A stretch of 14,769 nucleotides of DNA from Sulfurimonas sp. (GCA_030646745.1 JAUSKV010000329.1:1-14769), one strand, 5' to 3'; shown: positions 1 through 8,239, counted from the stretch's first letter. Notes: generated by a model not told the origin, from the sequence alone. Program-made: numbers and translations.

Positions 1-2
1 AA

Positions 3-1910
3 AGCAACTATTATAGATATAACTACATTCCTTCAGGTGGTACAGATACAAATAATAGTACTGATACTGCGCTTCCGTCCACTGAAACACAAACGGGAGC
101 AGTTGCGAGCGATGATAAAAGCAGCATAGATGCCACAACGACAAATTTACAGGAATTAGGCGTAGATGAGTCGGATATTTTAAAACATGACGGCAAATAT
201 ATTTTTAGTATAGACAGTGTAAATAAGCAGATATTTATAACATCTTTTGAAAATATCGCACTCAAAAACTATAAAGCTATAAACACAATATCTATAGCCA
301 GTTTAGGTTCTGTTGTGGCTATGTATCTGCAAAACAACCGTTTAATTCTTATATCAAATGAAACAAACTACTTATTGACGGATGGAGGTGCTAATGATAG
401 CATGGTAGCAAAACCCGCTCTTTACACAAATTCACAAAGTGCAAAAATAACAATCTATGACACGACAAATATAAACAACATCGTAGAGTTATCATCCTAT
501 GCTATTGATGGCACTTATGAGGAGAGTCGCCTCATTAATGGAAAACTCTTTTTTATAACAAAGTTTTATCCGGAGGTGCAATATGATTATCCAAAAATTT
601 ATGTCGATACTATCTGCTCAAAACTTAACATGCAGGAGATATATGGTTCTTGCAGTAGCACAACTCCGGTTCTTATGAGCGATGTTGCCCTCGCAAATCA
701 AACAGAGAGTTGCACCTATGGAGCAGATTATTATACCTACCAAGATAATCAATGTTACATCTACAACTATGATGAAGATGGTAAAACATGGAAATATGAT
801 TATGAAAATCCAATAGTAACAAGCGAAAACTTTACTCCAAAAATAGTCTCAAACGGAGTAACTAGTGAACTTATAGAGCCATCCAAATTTTATGTGCCAC
901 AAAAACTTGACCAAGATTCCACAATTACCACTATCAGTACTTTTGATATTGAAGGCGCAATTTATAAAGAGAGTATCTCATTTTTAGGGAACACTCAAAC
1001 ATATTATGCCTCTTTAACATCTCTCTATTTAGTCTCAAATGAATATCCTCTCTATTACAATTTTGATAATTTTGAAGAGAGACAGATGATATATAAATTT
1101 GCTCTTAACGATACGCTGAGTTACAAAGGAAGAGGTTTTGTGGATGGAACCATGTTAAATCAGTTTAGCATGAGCGAAAAAGATGAATACCTGAGAGTGG
1201 CTACAACAAAAGGCAACACATGGAGCGGAGCCGGGACAGAGAACTCTGTGTTTACACTCAAAGAGAATAACGAAACACTGGAAGTCAAAGGCTCTCTTAG
1301 CGGATTAGGAAAAGAGGGTGAGAGAATTATGGCTGTCAGATTTATAGGAGACAGAGGCTTTGTGGTTACCTTTAAACAAACAGACCCGCTTTATACATTG
1401 GACTTGAGTAATCCTCTCAGTCCAAAGGCTGTAGGGGAACTTTCGATTCCTGGATTCTCAAGATACCTTCATGTTGTAGATGAAAACAGGGTGCTAAGCA
1501 TAGGCAGAGATGCGGATACGATTACCGGACAAGCTCTTGGACTGCAACTGCAACTCTTTAATGTTACAGATTTTACAAACCCGCAACTGGTGGATAAAAC
1601 CACTATTGGGAGCAGTTATACATATAGTTCTGCCGAATATAACCATAAAGCCTTTATTTATCGCCCGAGTGATTTAATGTTTGGATTGCAATACACCGAC
1701 TTTGAATCAACAAGCTCTACACAGAATTTCGGTATCTATAAAATCGATGGCATGTCCATTAAAAAAGTTCATACAATGAGTAAACCTCTAGTTGATTATT
1801 ATTGGGGAGATGAGAATAGAGGTCTTATATTTGACCTGAACAGTACAAGCTATGGAGCACTTTTTGAAGGTTCAAATATTTTGGGCGATACTATTTTAGA
1901 AGGAGAATAA
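3..1910 (+). CDS. Beta-propeller domain protein, secreted (5' end outside window)
   Basis: The frame is open from base 3 to the TAA at 1908-1910, so 635 residues are visible and the true start lies upstream; the GTG at 315 is internal. Residues 49-64 read LQELGVDESDILKHDG, the hallmark opening of the Beta_propel family (Pfam PF09826), secreted proteins whose C-terminal propeller is distantly related to WD-40 repeats. Repeating blade-like units follow, such as GDRGFVVTFKQTDPLYTLDLSNPLSPK. An insertion around window bases 600-760 carries four cysteines and many Tyr/Asp/Asn residues, compatible with disulfides outside the cytoplasm. The Ser/Thr-rich stretch at the window edge looks like a linker after a signal or anchor. 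No enzymatic motif is visible and the biological role of the family is unknown. The next gene starts 1 bp after the stop, so the two are probably co-translated. Confidence 0.85.
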   Translation, partial: SNYYRYNYIPSGGTDTNNSTDTALPSTETQTGAVASDDKSSIDATTTNLQELGVDESDILKHDGKYIFSIDSVNKQIFITSFENIALKNYKAINTISIASLGSVVAMYLQNNRLILISNETNYLLTDGGANDSMVAKPALYTNSQSAKITIYDTTNINNIVELSSYAIDGTYEESRLINGKLFFITKFYPEVQYDYPKIYVDTICSKLNMQEIYGSCSSTTPVLMSDVALANQTESCTYGADYYTYQDNQCYIYNYDEDGKTWKYDYENPIVTSENFTPKIVSNGVTSELIEPSKFYVPQKLDQDSTITTISTFDIEGAIYKESISFLGNTQTYYASLTSLYLVSNEYPLYYNFDNFEERQMIYKFALNDTLSYKGRGFVDGTMLNQFSMSEKDEYLRVATTKGNTWSGAGTENSVFTLKENNETLEVKGSLSGLGKEGERIMAVRFIGDRGFVVTFKQTDPLYTLDLSNPLSPKAVGELSIPGFSRYLHVVDENRVLSIGRDADTITGQALGLQLQLFNVTDFTNPQLVDKTTIGSSYTYSSAEYNHKAFIYRPSDLMFGLQYTDFESTSSTQNFGIYKIDGMSIKKVHTMSKPLVDYYWGDENRGLIFDLNSTSYGALFEGSNILGDTILEGE

Positions 1911-1911
1911 G

Positions 1912-2067
1912 ATGAGATACTTACTAGGCATGATAACGGTTTTAATCTTTTTAGGATGCAGTGATAACAAAAGCGCTGCAAGTGACTCAAGTATATCTAA
2001 CACAGATGCTCTTCAGCCGAATGTCGAGAATAAAGAGCTTCAACCTCCAAAACCTCCCGCGCTATAA
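1912..2067 (+). CDS. Small lipoprotein, 51 aa
   Basis: An ATG at 1912 follows the propeller stop by 1 bp, and an AGGAG ribosome-binding site sits at 1901-1905, inside the end of the upstream gene. The product begins MRYLLGMITVLIFLGC: a short positively charged start, a hydrophobic core and a lipobox-like FLGC with the lipidated Cys at residue 16. The mature part is about 36 residues, Ser/Asn/Asp-rich, and ends in a proline-rich tail (LQPPKPPAL). No domain is recognisable. The arrangement suggests an envelope-anchored partner or accessory of the propeller protein. The last 6 bases overlap the 3' end of the opposing YihY reading frame. Function is unknown; the signal-peptide call is fairly safe. 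Confidence 0.7.
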   Translation: MRYLLGMITVLIFLGCSDNKSAASDSSISNTDALQPNVENKELQPPKPPAL

Positions 2068-2909
2068 GGATATATCTTCCCTTGTAGCATGGATATTTTG
2101 TTTTTTTAACTCTCTTTTTTGATAGACACGATTTATCAGATAGCAGAGTTTGAGTCCGTAAATAAAGATAATCCATGAAACGTAAATCCATAAAAACAGA
2201 AATATTAAAGTAGCAAAAGAGCCGTACATTGTCGTGTAGGATTTATTATAAAAAACATAGTAAATAAAAGCGTTTTTGGCTCTATCTTTGTGTTTGCAGC
2301 GATTTGAAAGAGAAGAAAAAAGAGAGCCAATATAATTAAAAAGGGAACTACCGGAAGAATGTTTATGCCGGAAGTCATCTCGTTTGACTTTATAATGGTT
2401 GCCAACATGGCACTCATGTAAAAAGAGACTCCAAGAGCGATGGGCGTAAGAGTAAGCATTGTCCAGTAAGTTGTAATCGACTCCCACAGAGTTCTCTTTT
2501 GTGCATGAAAAATTTTGTTTGCGATATACTCGAAATTCTTAAAAAAAAGAAGGGAAGCTACTAAAACCATAACCAAACCAATAACACCCATTTTTGCAGA
2601 GTTGAGTAAAAAACTGTCTATGTAACCCATAATTGATTCAGAATGTACAGGCATAAGATTTGAGACTATAAATGTTTTTACACTCTCATAATGTTCGGCA
2701 AACGAGGGTAAGGATGTAAGCAGTGTAAGCATTATTAAAAGAAGAGGGATAATTGTAAAAATGGTGTAAAAACTGAGACTTGCGGCATAGAGAGTCAACT
2801 CTTTATCAAAGAAGATGCCGATAAGAAACGAAACATGTTTAAAAAAACGCTTTACATCTATTTTACTTATCGGTACCCCGAGGGTACGTGTCGCTTTACT
2901 CGGGCGCAT
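2062..2909 (-). pseudogene. YihY/BrkB family inner-membrane protein, frame broken (probable pseudogene)
   Basis: Two overlapping minus-strand frames (2909 down to 2205 and, offset by one base, down to 2062) together make one YihY/BrkB protein, a family once misnamed RNase BN. The first frame gives a cytoplasmic N-terminus, the family signature SLSFYTIFTIIPLLLIM (residues 44-60) and membrane segments near 45-66, 107-124, 148-170 and 184-205, then ANTKIEPK (205-212). The second frame supplies the expected C-terminus: NAFIYYVFYNKSYTTMYGSF, then LIFLFLWIYVSWIIFIYGLK. The frames join at an A5 run on the coding strand (2273-2277). Even when joined, the product lacks roughly 15-20 residues that other members have between the NTK motif and the YG motif, covering the first half of the fifth membrane segment. 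This suggests an out-of-frame deletion rather than a single-base error. The start ATG lies 21 bp after the upstream gene, with GGAG about 10 bp before it. Confidence 0.75.
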
Positions 2910-2930
2910 TATTATTTACTCCGGATGAGT

Positions 2931-4316
2931 TTAATTCAGCCCCATTTTAGCTGGATTTAAAATATTGTTCGGGTCAAACGCCATTTTAATGGATTTAAAA
3001 AGAGCCATCTCCTCGGGCGTAAATGCCATGTGCATGTAAGGTGCTTTTGCTAGCCCTATGCCATGTTCACCACTGAGAGTTCCGCCCAAATCTATAGTTG
3101 CCTGAAAGACCTCTTCTATTGCTTTATAGGCAATTTTTACCTGCTCCGGGTCTTTGCCGTCCACCATAACATTTGTATGAACATTTCCATCCCCCGTATG
3201 ACCGAAACATGGAATTTTGATATTGTACTTTTCTGCAATTGCGTAAAACTTCTCAAGCAGCTCCGGCAGAGCTGAACGGGGAACGGTTACATCTTCGTTG
3301 AGCTTTTTGCTTCCGTAAACGCTCAGTGCAGGAGAGGCATTACGGCGGGCAAACCATATATCTTTCGCCTCTTTATCATTCGCTGCTATCTTAAATTCAC
3401 TGCATCCGTTTTCGCGAAAGACTTTCTCGATTTGAGCAAGTTGAAAATTCAAATCCTCTTCTAAGTTTCCATCTACATCCGTTATTAGCAAAGCTCCGGC
3501 ATCAATCGGTAAGCCTTTATGGAAAGTCTGTTCAACCGCTCTGATTGTCAAGTTGTCCAAAAACTCCATCGCGACAGGGGTAATTCCACTCGCCATAGTT
3601 TTATAGACAGCTTCCATCGCCATGTGAACCGTGGCAAATATCCCCATTGCGGTTTTTGTCATTTTAGGTTTTGGAATAAGCTTGAGGGTTATTTCCGTTA
3701 AAACTGCCAAAGTCCCCTCACTCGCAATTAAAATACCGCTGATGTTATAGCCTGCCACATCTTTTATAGTGCGTTTTCCGGCTTTAATAACATCGCCGTT
3801 TGGCAGAACTGCACGCGTTGCCATCACATAATCTTTTGTAATTCCATACTTTGCAGCACGCATGCCACCGGCATTTTCGCTCACATTTCCGCCAATTGTT
3901 GAGTACTCTTGGCTCGCAGGATCCGGCGGATAAAAGAATCCAAGCTCTTCAACTGCCTTTTGCAGATCCATATTTATCACACCTGGCTGAACGACTGCAA
4001 CCATATTTTTCATATCAATCTCTAAGATTTTGTTCATATGCTTTTCCATGGCAAGAACAATCCCGCCACTGCTAGGAAGTGCTCCACCTGTAAAACCACT
4101 TCCGGCTCCGCGAGGAACTATGATAATTTTATGCTCGTTGCAATACTTTAAAATCCGGCTGATATCATCCTCGTTTCTAGGAAAGATTACGGCATCCGGT
4201 TCAAAATGCTCTCTCGTTGCATCGTACGAATAAGCAATTAAGTGCGCTTTATCACTATAGATATTCTCTGAGCCTACAATAGAAGTAAAGTGTTTTATGT
4301 GTGTTGTTTTTATCAT
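2931..4316 (-). CDS. glcD: FAD-linked oxidase, GlcD / D-lactate dehydrogenase type
   Basis: This 461-residue protein belongs to the VAO/PCMH flavoprotein family that oxidises 2-hydroxy acids such as glycolate or D-lactate; the exact substrate cannot be read from sequence. The FAD domain shows PRGAGSGFTGGALP (68-81), PPDPASQEYSTIGGNVSENAGG (130-151) and KRTIKDVAGY (181-190). The C-terminal cap carries EDVTVPRS (341-348), FGHTGDGNVHTNV (371-383) with the metal or substrate-site histidines, and SGEHGIG (415-421), ending in the usual DPNNILNPAKM. Length matches stand-alone GlcD proteins. No CCG-type iron-sulfur partner (GlcF) is encoded next to it here. It starts 2 bp after the stop of the PgbA_N gene, so translation is likely coupled, and a YihY-type gene follows 21 bp downstream. 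Confidence 0.88.
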   Translation of the reverse strand: MIKTTHIKHFTSIVGSENIYSDKAHLIAYSYDATREHFEPDAVIFPRNEDDISRILKYCNEHKIIIVPRGAGSGFTGGALPSSGGIVLAMEKHMNKILEIDMKNMVAVVQPGVINMDLQKAVEELGFFYPPDPASQEYSTIGGNVSENAGGMRAAKYGITKDYVMATRAVLPNGDVIKAGKRTIKDVAGYNISGILIASEGTLAVLTEITLKLIPKPKMTKTAMGIFATVHMAMEAVYKTMASGITPVAMEFLDNLTIRAVEQTFHKGLPIDAGALLITDVDGNLEEDLNFQLAQIEKVFRENGCSEFKIAANDKEAKDIWFARRNASPALSVYGSKKLNEDVTVPRSALPELLEKFYAIAEKYNIKIPCFGHTGDGNVHTNVMVDGKDPEQVKIAYKAIEEVFQATIDLGGTLSGEHGIGLAKAPYMHMAFTPEEMALFKSIKMAFDPNNILNPAKMGLN

Positions 4317-4318
4317 GA

Positions 4319-5095
4319 TTATTTCTTCTTTTTAAATTCTTCGTACAACGCTTGAAGCTCTTTGTTCTCTTCATTAAATTCAAGTAAAAGCTCATAATAG
4401 TACGGCTCATACTCTTTTATAGGGCTGCTTCCTGCTCCCCACCATGCCTCATCTATCTCCAAAACTCTACTGTAAAAAGGGAGTTGTTTCTCATCATCTT
4501 TGAGCGGAGCATCGGATATATTTAAGAGTTTAAATGTTTTTGAGTCCACTGTAAAAAGTTTTTTATTGATAAAGAAAAAGAGTACCCCGACAGAGGCTGA
4601 GTTTGCCATCTCATCAAAATCTTTTTTCTGTGGTGAAGGGTGACCGTTGATAGATAAAATTGCTGCGAATATATCGGGATGCACCCATTGGATTCCCTCG
4701 GAAGCCTTTGTAGTGCGATGGAAAATTTCCTCATTCGGTGCAATCAATAGAGCTCTTGAATATCCAAATGCCAAAATAGCCGTATCACCGACCTCTACAT
4801 GCCATTGACCCTTTGGAAGTGAGTTTTGTTTAAGCAGCACAAAATCACTCATTTTTAGCGTAGCAATTTTGTTTTTTTCATCATATTTTGTTACAACTAT
4901 CTCTTTTAAAACAGTTCCATGACCCTCAGCTAAGCTGTGAATAATGAATCCACTCATGCCAACATTTACCATTTCAATCTTTATCGTTGCTTCATTTAAA
5001 GAGTCATCTACGCCGATAATAGGCGATTTCAACACATTCGCAAATATGCTTGAAACAAAAATAAAAAGTAAAAAAATATATTTAATCAACTTCAA
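4319..5095 (-). CDS. Secreted protein with PgbA N-terminal (plasminogen-binding-type) domain
   Basis: A 258-residue protein with a clear Sec signal peptide (MKLIKYIFLLFIFVSSIFA, cleavage probably before Asn20). The remainder resembles the PgbA_N domain (Pfam PF15436) of Helicobacter pylori surface proteins PgbA/PgbB: a short beta-rich segment with VNVGMSGFIIHSL (44-56), an ALLIAPNEE stretch (115-123), then VHPDIFAAILSINGHPSPQKKDF (138-160) and SVGVLFFFINKKLFTVDSKTFKLL. It lacks the long charged C-terminal region of the H. pylori proteins and ends in four lysines. In a probably free-living organism plasminogen binding is an unlikely native role; an envelope function is more plausible, but nothing shows which. 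It heads a three-gene minus-strand operon from a strong extended -10 promoter at 5119-5127. The family call rests on remembered sequence patterns. Confidence 0.75.
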   Translation of the reverse strand: MKLIKYIFLLFIFVSSIFANVLKSPIIGVDDSLNEATIKIEMVNVGMSGFIIHSLAEGHGTVLKEIVVTKYDEKNKIATLKMSDFVLLKQNSLPKGQWHVEVGDTAILAFGYSRALLIAPNEEIFHRTTKASEGIQWVHPDIFAAILSINGHPSPQKKDFDEMANSASVGVLFFFINKKLFTVDSKTFKLLNISDAPLKDDEKQLPFYSRVLEIDEAWWGAGSSPIKEYEPYYYELLLEFNEENKELQALYEEFKKKK

Positions 5096-5118
5096 TTCCT
5101 AATTATAAATCTGCCGTG

Positions 5119-5127
5119 ATTATAGCA
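5119..5127 (-). promoter_or_regulatory. Extended -10 promoter of the PgbA_N-glcD-yihY operon
   Basis: Read on the minus strand this is TGCTATAAT, preceded by a T-rich stretch (TTTGTTTGC). It is a perfect extended -10 of the housekeeping sigma type seen in Campylobacterota, where -35 boxes are weak. A start about 7 bp downstream would give a leader of roughly 17 bases before the ATG at 5095. Confidence 0.7.
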
Positions 5128-5192
5128 AACAAATCTCATACTAAGCCAAATTTTGTTAATCTTTCAAAATTAATTTATTTAGGATTATATTT

Positions 5193-6386
5193 ATGATGCG
5201 ATTTTTCATACTTTTATTTTTCTCAACCATACTTTTTGGTTCAGAGGTAAAAGACTTTAAATGGGAGGATGGTATGCCCTATTCTGTCTTTTTAGAAAAG
5301 TATAACTTACCTACTAAAGAACTCCTAACTGACATAGATGACGATGACAAAAAACTTGTAGAAGAGATTCGTGCAGGCGTAAACTGCCAGATGCTTAGAG
5401 GCACAGACAATAAAATAGAACAAGTATTAATCCCACTCAATGACGAACTCCAAATCCACATATACCAAGATGAAGATACCTACAGTTTTGAAGCCATTCC
5501 TATTATATATGATTTAAAAACAGAAGCATTTTCGTTAAAAATAAATGCAAATCCATCTGTAGATATTTTAAACGAAACCGGTTCTATTGGAATAGTGAGT
5601 GTCTTTATTAATGCATTTAAAAAATCTGTCAATTTTACCGCCATACAAAAAAGTGATAGGTTAGCCATGATTTATGAGCAAAAATATAGGCTAGGAAGAC
5701 CCTTCTCTATGCCGACTTTGAATGCTGCCATGGTAGAAATAAACGGTGAAAGACACTTTATATATTTAAATAGCGACGGTGTTTACTATAATGAAAAAGG
5801 TGCTCAGATTGAGAGTTTTTTACTTGTTAACCCAGTTGCAAATACCAGAATTTCTTCTACTTTTACCCTTCGTCGTTACCATCCTATTCTTAAAAAATAT
5901 CGTGCCCATTTAGGTATTGATTATGCCGCAAGAACCGGAACACCGATTATGGCGGCCGGAGATGGAAAAATTGTTTTTGCAAGCACAACCAACGGATATG
6001 GAAATCTTATTAAGATTCAACATGCCGATGGTTTCCTCACACTCTATGCACATCAAAAATCTTTTCGTCCAGGCATTAAAGTGGGTCTAAAAGTATCAAA
6101 AAATCAGGTAATCGGCTATGTAGGGAGCACAGGATTATCAACCGGTCCACACCTTCATTTTGGTCTTTACAAAGACAATCAGGCAATCGACCCTCTTAAG
6201 GTTGTACAAGTTACTATTAAAAAATTAAGTGACAAAGAGAAAAATGAATTCTTAAAATTAAGAAAAAAATATGATGATACTATTCTTTCACATATTCAAA
6301 ATAATACAAAATTTGTAAAATTAAACGAGACAGGTAACAGCTGCTTTATCAACAATAAAACTCAAGAAAAAATTGCAGCCTCTTAA
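5193..6386 (+). CDS. csd3: M23 peptidoglycan peptidase, Csd3/HdpA (Pgp3) type
   Basis: A 397-residue periplasmic metallopeptidase close in length to H. pylori Csd3/HdpA (about 403), which acts as DD-carboxypeptidase and DD-endopeptidase and is needed for helical cell shape. An N-terminal signal (MMRFFILLFFSTILFG) leads into an N-terminal regulatory region (about 20-220) and a LytM/M23 domain (about 225-340). Zinc ligands are visible as H239 and D243 in HLGID and H322 in GPHLHFG, with H287 in LYAH and H320 as catalytic-type histidines. GYVGSTGLSTGPHLHFGLYK matches the family closely, and the C-terminal helix (KKLSDKEKNEFLKLRKKYD) is also typical. E76 in KIEQVLIPL could correspond to the Csd3 glutamate that occludes the zinc in the resting enzyme; that is a guess. 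Two ATGs lie in tandem (5193 and 5196). The stop shares the tetranucleotide TTAA with the priA stop. Confidence 0.85.
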   Translation: MMRFFILLFFSTILFGSEVKDFKWEDGMPYSVFLEKYNLPTKELLTDIDDDDKKLVEEIRAGVNCQMLRGTDNKIEQVLIPLNDELQIHIYQDEDTYSFEAIPIIYDLKTEAFSLKINANPSVDILNETGSIGIVSVFINAFKKSVNFTAIQKSDRLAMIYEQKYRLGRPFSMPTLNAAMVEINGERHFIYLNSDGVYYNEKGAQIESFLLVNPVANTRISSTFTLRRYHPILKKYRAHLGIDYAARTGTPIMAAGDGKIVFASTTNGYGNLIKIQHADGFLTLYAHQKSFRPGIKVGLKVSKNQVIGYVGSTGLSTGPHLHFGLYKDNQAIDPLKVVQVTIKKLSDKEKNEFLKLRKKYDDTILSHIQNNTKFVKLNETGNSCFINNKTQEKIAAS

Positions 6387-8239
6387 CCAAATTCTATAGG
6401 ATCCATGTCCACCTCAGCCAAATCTACTTTACATGTAGAGATAGCTTTGATTAAATCTGTACTCTTATCTGAACGAAGCAGAATCTCAAATCTATACTTA
6501 TCTGCAACTCTTTCAATCGCACATTTTCCGTATCCGACTATCTCTATATTTGAGAATTTGGCTAACTTTTCTTGCATATGAAGCATCTCATCTTTTGCTT
6601 TAAGTCCGTTTTTGTGTGAAAACAGAACCCTGCACAATTTTTTATAGGGTGGATAAAGCTCTTTACGATACTCCATCTCATCTTTTAAGAACTCTTCATA
6701 ATTTTCAACAAAAGTACTGAAAAACTCCTCGTTAAAACTCTGCACCAGAACCTTCGCATTTTTAGCTCTCCCACTTCGCCCTGCTACCTGAATCAACGAT
6801 GAAAGAGCTTTCTCTCTTGAGCGGTAATCACTCATATTCAACATGTTATCCATACCCAAAACCACTGCCAAAGTGACCCCATGATAATCGTGTCCCTTGC
6901 TTAACATCTGAGTTCCTACAAGTACATCAATCTCTTCATCATTAAAGCGCTTCAGCGCTTTTTTTAGCTTATTTGCAGTCGTGATAACATCTCTGTCAAA
7001 CTGTTCAATTATTGCCTCCGAAAATGTTTCGCTAATGTTTTTTGTAGCTTCAGCGGTTCCAAGACGAGAACTTGTCAAATTAGAGCTCCCGCATGCCGAA
7101 CAAACTTGAGGAATAGCCTGAGTAAAGTTGCAGTAGTGGCACTTAAGAGCATGAGATTTTTGATGAATACTCATGCCGATACTGCAAAATACACACTCAT
7201 AGGTGTGACCGCAATCGCCGCAAATAAGGTACTTAAAATTTGCACGGGTTGGCAGAAAAACTATGGATTGCTCTTTTGCATCGAGTGTATTTTTAAGATT
7301 TTGTAAAATCATAGGCGATAAATTCTCTGCAGAGCGTTCATAAATAAACTCTTTTTTCGAGCTGAAGTGACCGCCTTTGAGTCTTACATGCGCAAACTTA
7401 ACAAAGGAGTTTAGGGATGGCGTAGCACTTCCTAAAACAACTGGGATGTCATAAAGTTTTCCCATATAAATCGCTATATCTCTTGCGTTATAGCGAGGTC
7501 TTGAAGAGGATTTGTAACTGTCGTCATGCTCCTCATCGACCACAATAAGCCCTAAATTTTTTATCGGTAAAAAGAGTGCCGAGCGAGGTCCCGCGATTAT
7601 ATAAGCACTTCCGTTATAAATCTTAACAAGTGCTTTTTTCTTTTGAAGCGGTGTGAGTTTTGAGTGCCACATGACTACTTTATTACCAAAATGCTCCTCC
7701 AGTCTTTTCCCCATCTGCGGCGTAAGAGAAATTTCCGGCATTAAAAATATGGAACGATTCCCACATGCCATCATCTGCTCAAAATACTTCATGTATATTT
7801 CGGTTTTACCGCTTCCCGTATCACCGAAGAGGAGTGAGGTTTTGTGTTGCTGTAAAAAGAGAAGTGCTTCGTTTTGTTTTTGCGACAAATGAATGTTACT
7901 TGGAAGCGATGCTTTAGCTTCGCCTAAAATTATTTGCGAAGCTAAAGAATCGCTTCCAAATGGCACTATCAAACCGAGTGCTTCGCCTAAGGATGAAAAA
8001 TAGTAGGTTGCTATAAATTGTGCTAACTTTATCTGTTTATCAGAGTAGTAAAACTCACCTACACCTAAAATCTCACTCGTTTTAAACGCAGGCTTTTTAC
8101 ATGCAAAAATTACTACTGCTTTATAGTTTTTGTTTCTAACCGCTATTTCTACAGCGGTTCCTATCTCTAAAGGAGAATCATAATTATAAGTAAGTAAAGA
8201 TAAGGGGGAAGAGAGAATTGCTACTTCATAAAAAAACAA
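6383..8239 (-). CDS. priA: Primosomal protein N' (PriA replication-restart helicase)
   Basis: PriA is the 3'-5' superfamily 2 DNA helicase that reloads the replisome at stalled forks. The 618-residue protein has an N-terminal DNA-binding region (about 1-95), a Walker A GDTGSGKT (139-146), DEEH (235-238), GSATPS (270-275), and helicase motifs GTQMLSKGHDY (442-452) and QVAGRSGRA (484-492). Eight cysteines forming two zinc sites lie at 340, 343, 349, 352, 367, 370, 380 and 383. It is shorter than E. coli PriA (732), as is usual in this phylum. The start is TTG at 8239: an in-frame stop lies 10-12 bases upstream (8249-8251) and MFFYEVAILSSPL is the expected N-terminus, with AGAG as a weak ribosome-binding site. 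It follows a pilin-like gene by 20 bp. A long inverted repeat lies inside the gene at 7900-7959. Confidence 0.95.
   Translation of the reverse strand: MFFYEVAILSSPLSLLTYNYDSPLEIGTAVEIAVRNKNYKAVVIFACKKPAFKTSEILGVGEFYYSDKQIKLAQFIATYYFSSLGEALGLIVPFGSDSLASQIILGEAKASLPSNIHLSQKQNEALLFLQQHKTSLLFGDTGSGKTEIYMKYFEQMMACGNRSIFLMPEISLTPQMGKRLEEHFGNKVVMWHSKLTPLQKKKALVKIYNGSAYIIAGPRSALFLPIKNLGLIVVDEEHDDSYKSSSRPRYNARDIAIYMGKLYDIPVVLGSATPSLNSFVKFAHVRLKGGHFSSKKEFIYERSAENLSPMILQNLKNTLDAKEQSIVFLPTRANFKYLICGDCGHTYECVFCSIGMSIHQKSHALKCHYCNFTQAIPQVCSACGSSNLTSSRLGTAEATKNISETFSEAIIEQFDRDVITTANKLKKALKRFNDEEIDVLVGTQMLSKGHDYHGVTLAVVLGMDNMLNMSDYRSREKALSSLIQVAGRSGRAKNAKVLVQSFNEEFFSTFVENYEEFLKDEMEYRKELYPPYKKLCRVLFSHKNGLKAKDEMLHMQEKLAKFSNIEIVGYGKCAIERVADKYRFEILLRSDKSTDLIKAISTCKVDLAEVDMDPIEFG
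7900..7959. repeat. 24-bp inverted repeat inside priA (palindromic insert candidate)
   Basis: Arms 7900-7923 and 7936-7959 are reverse complements at 23 of 24 positions (mismatch 7911/7948), separated by 12 AT-rich bases. The arms begin TTGGAAGCGAT and end CTTTAGCTTCGC. The repeat encodes PriA residues 94-113, a linker between the N-terminal DNA-binding region and the helicase core. An 11-base direct repeat, GCTTCGCCTAA, occurs at 7917-7927 and again at 7980-7990. Confidence 0.9.

Noticed and set aside
315..323. GTG at 315 as the start of the beta-propeller gene
   Set aside because: The frame is open back to base 3 and the upstream residues contain the family's conserved LQELGVDESDILKHDG segment.
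2874..2890. GTACCC-CGA-GGGTAC palindrome near the YihY start
   Set aside because: A six-base arm inside coding sequence with no positional relation to a promoter or stop; probably chance.
5149..5171. AATTTTG/CAAAATT inverted repeat upstream of csd3
   Set aside because: Seven AT-dominated bases with a 9-base spacer are expected by chance in this composition.
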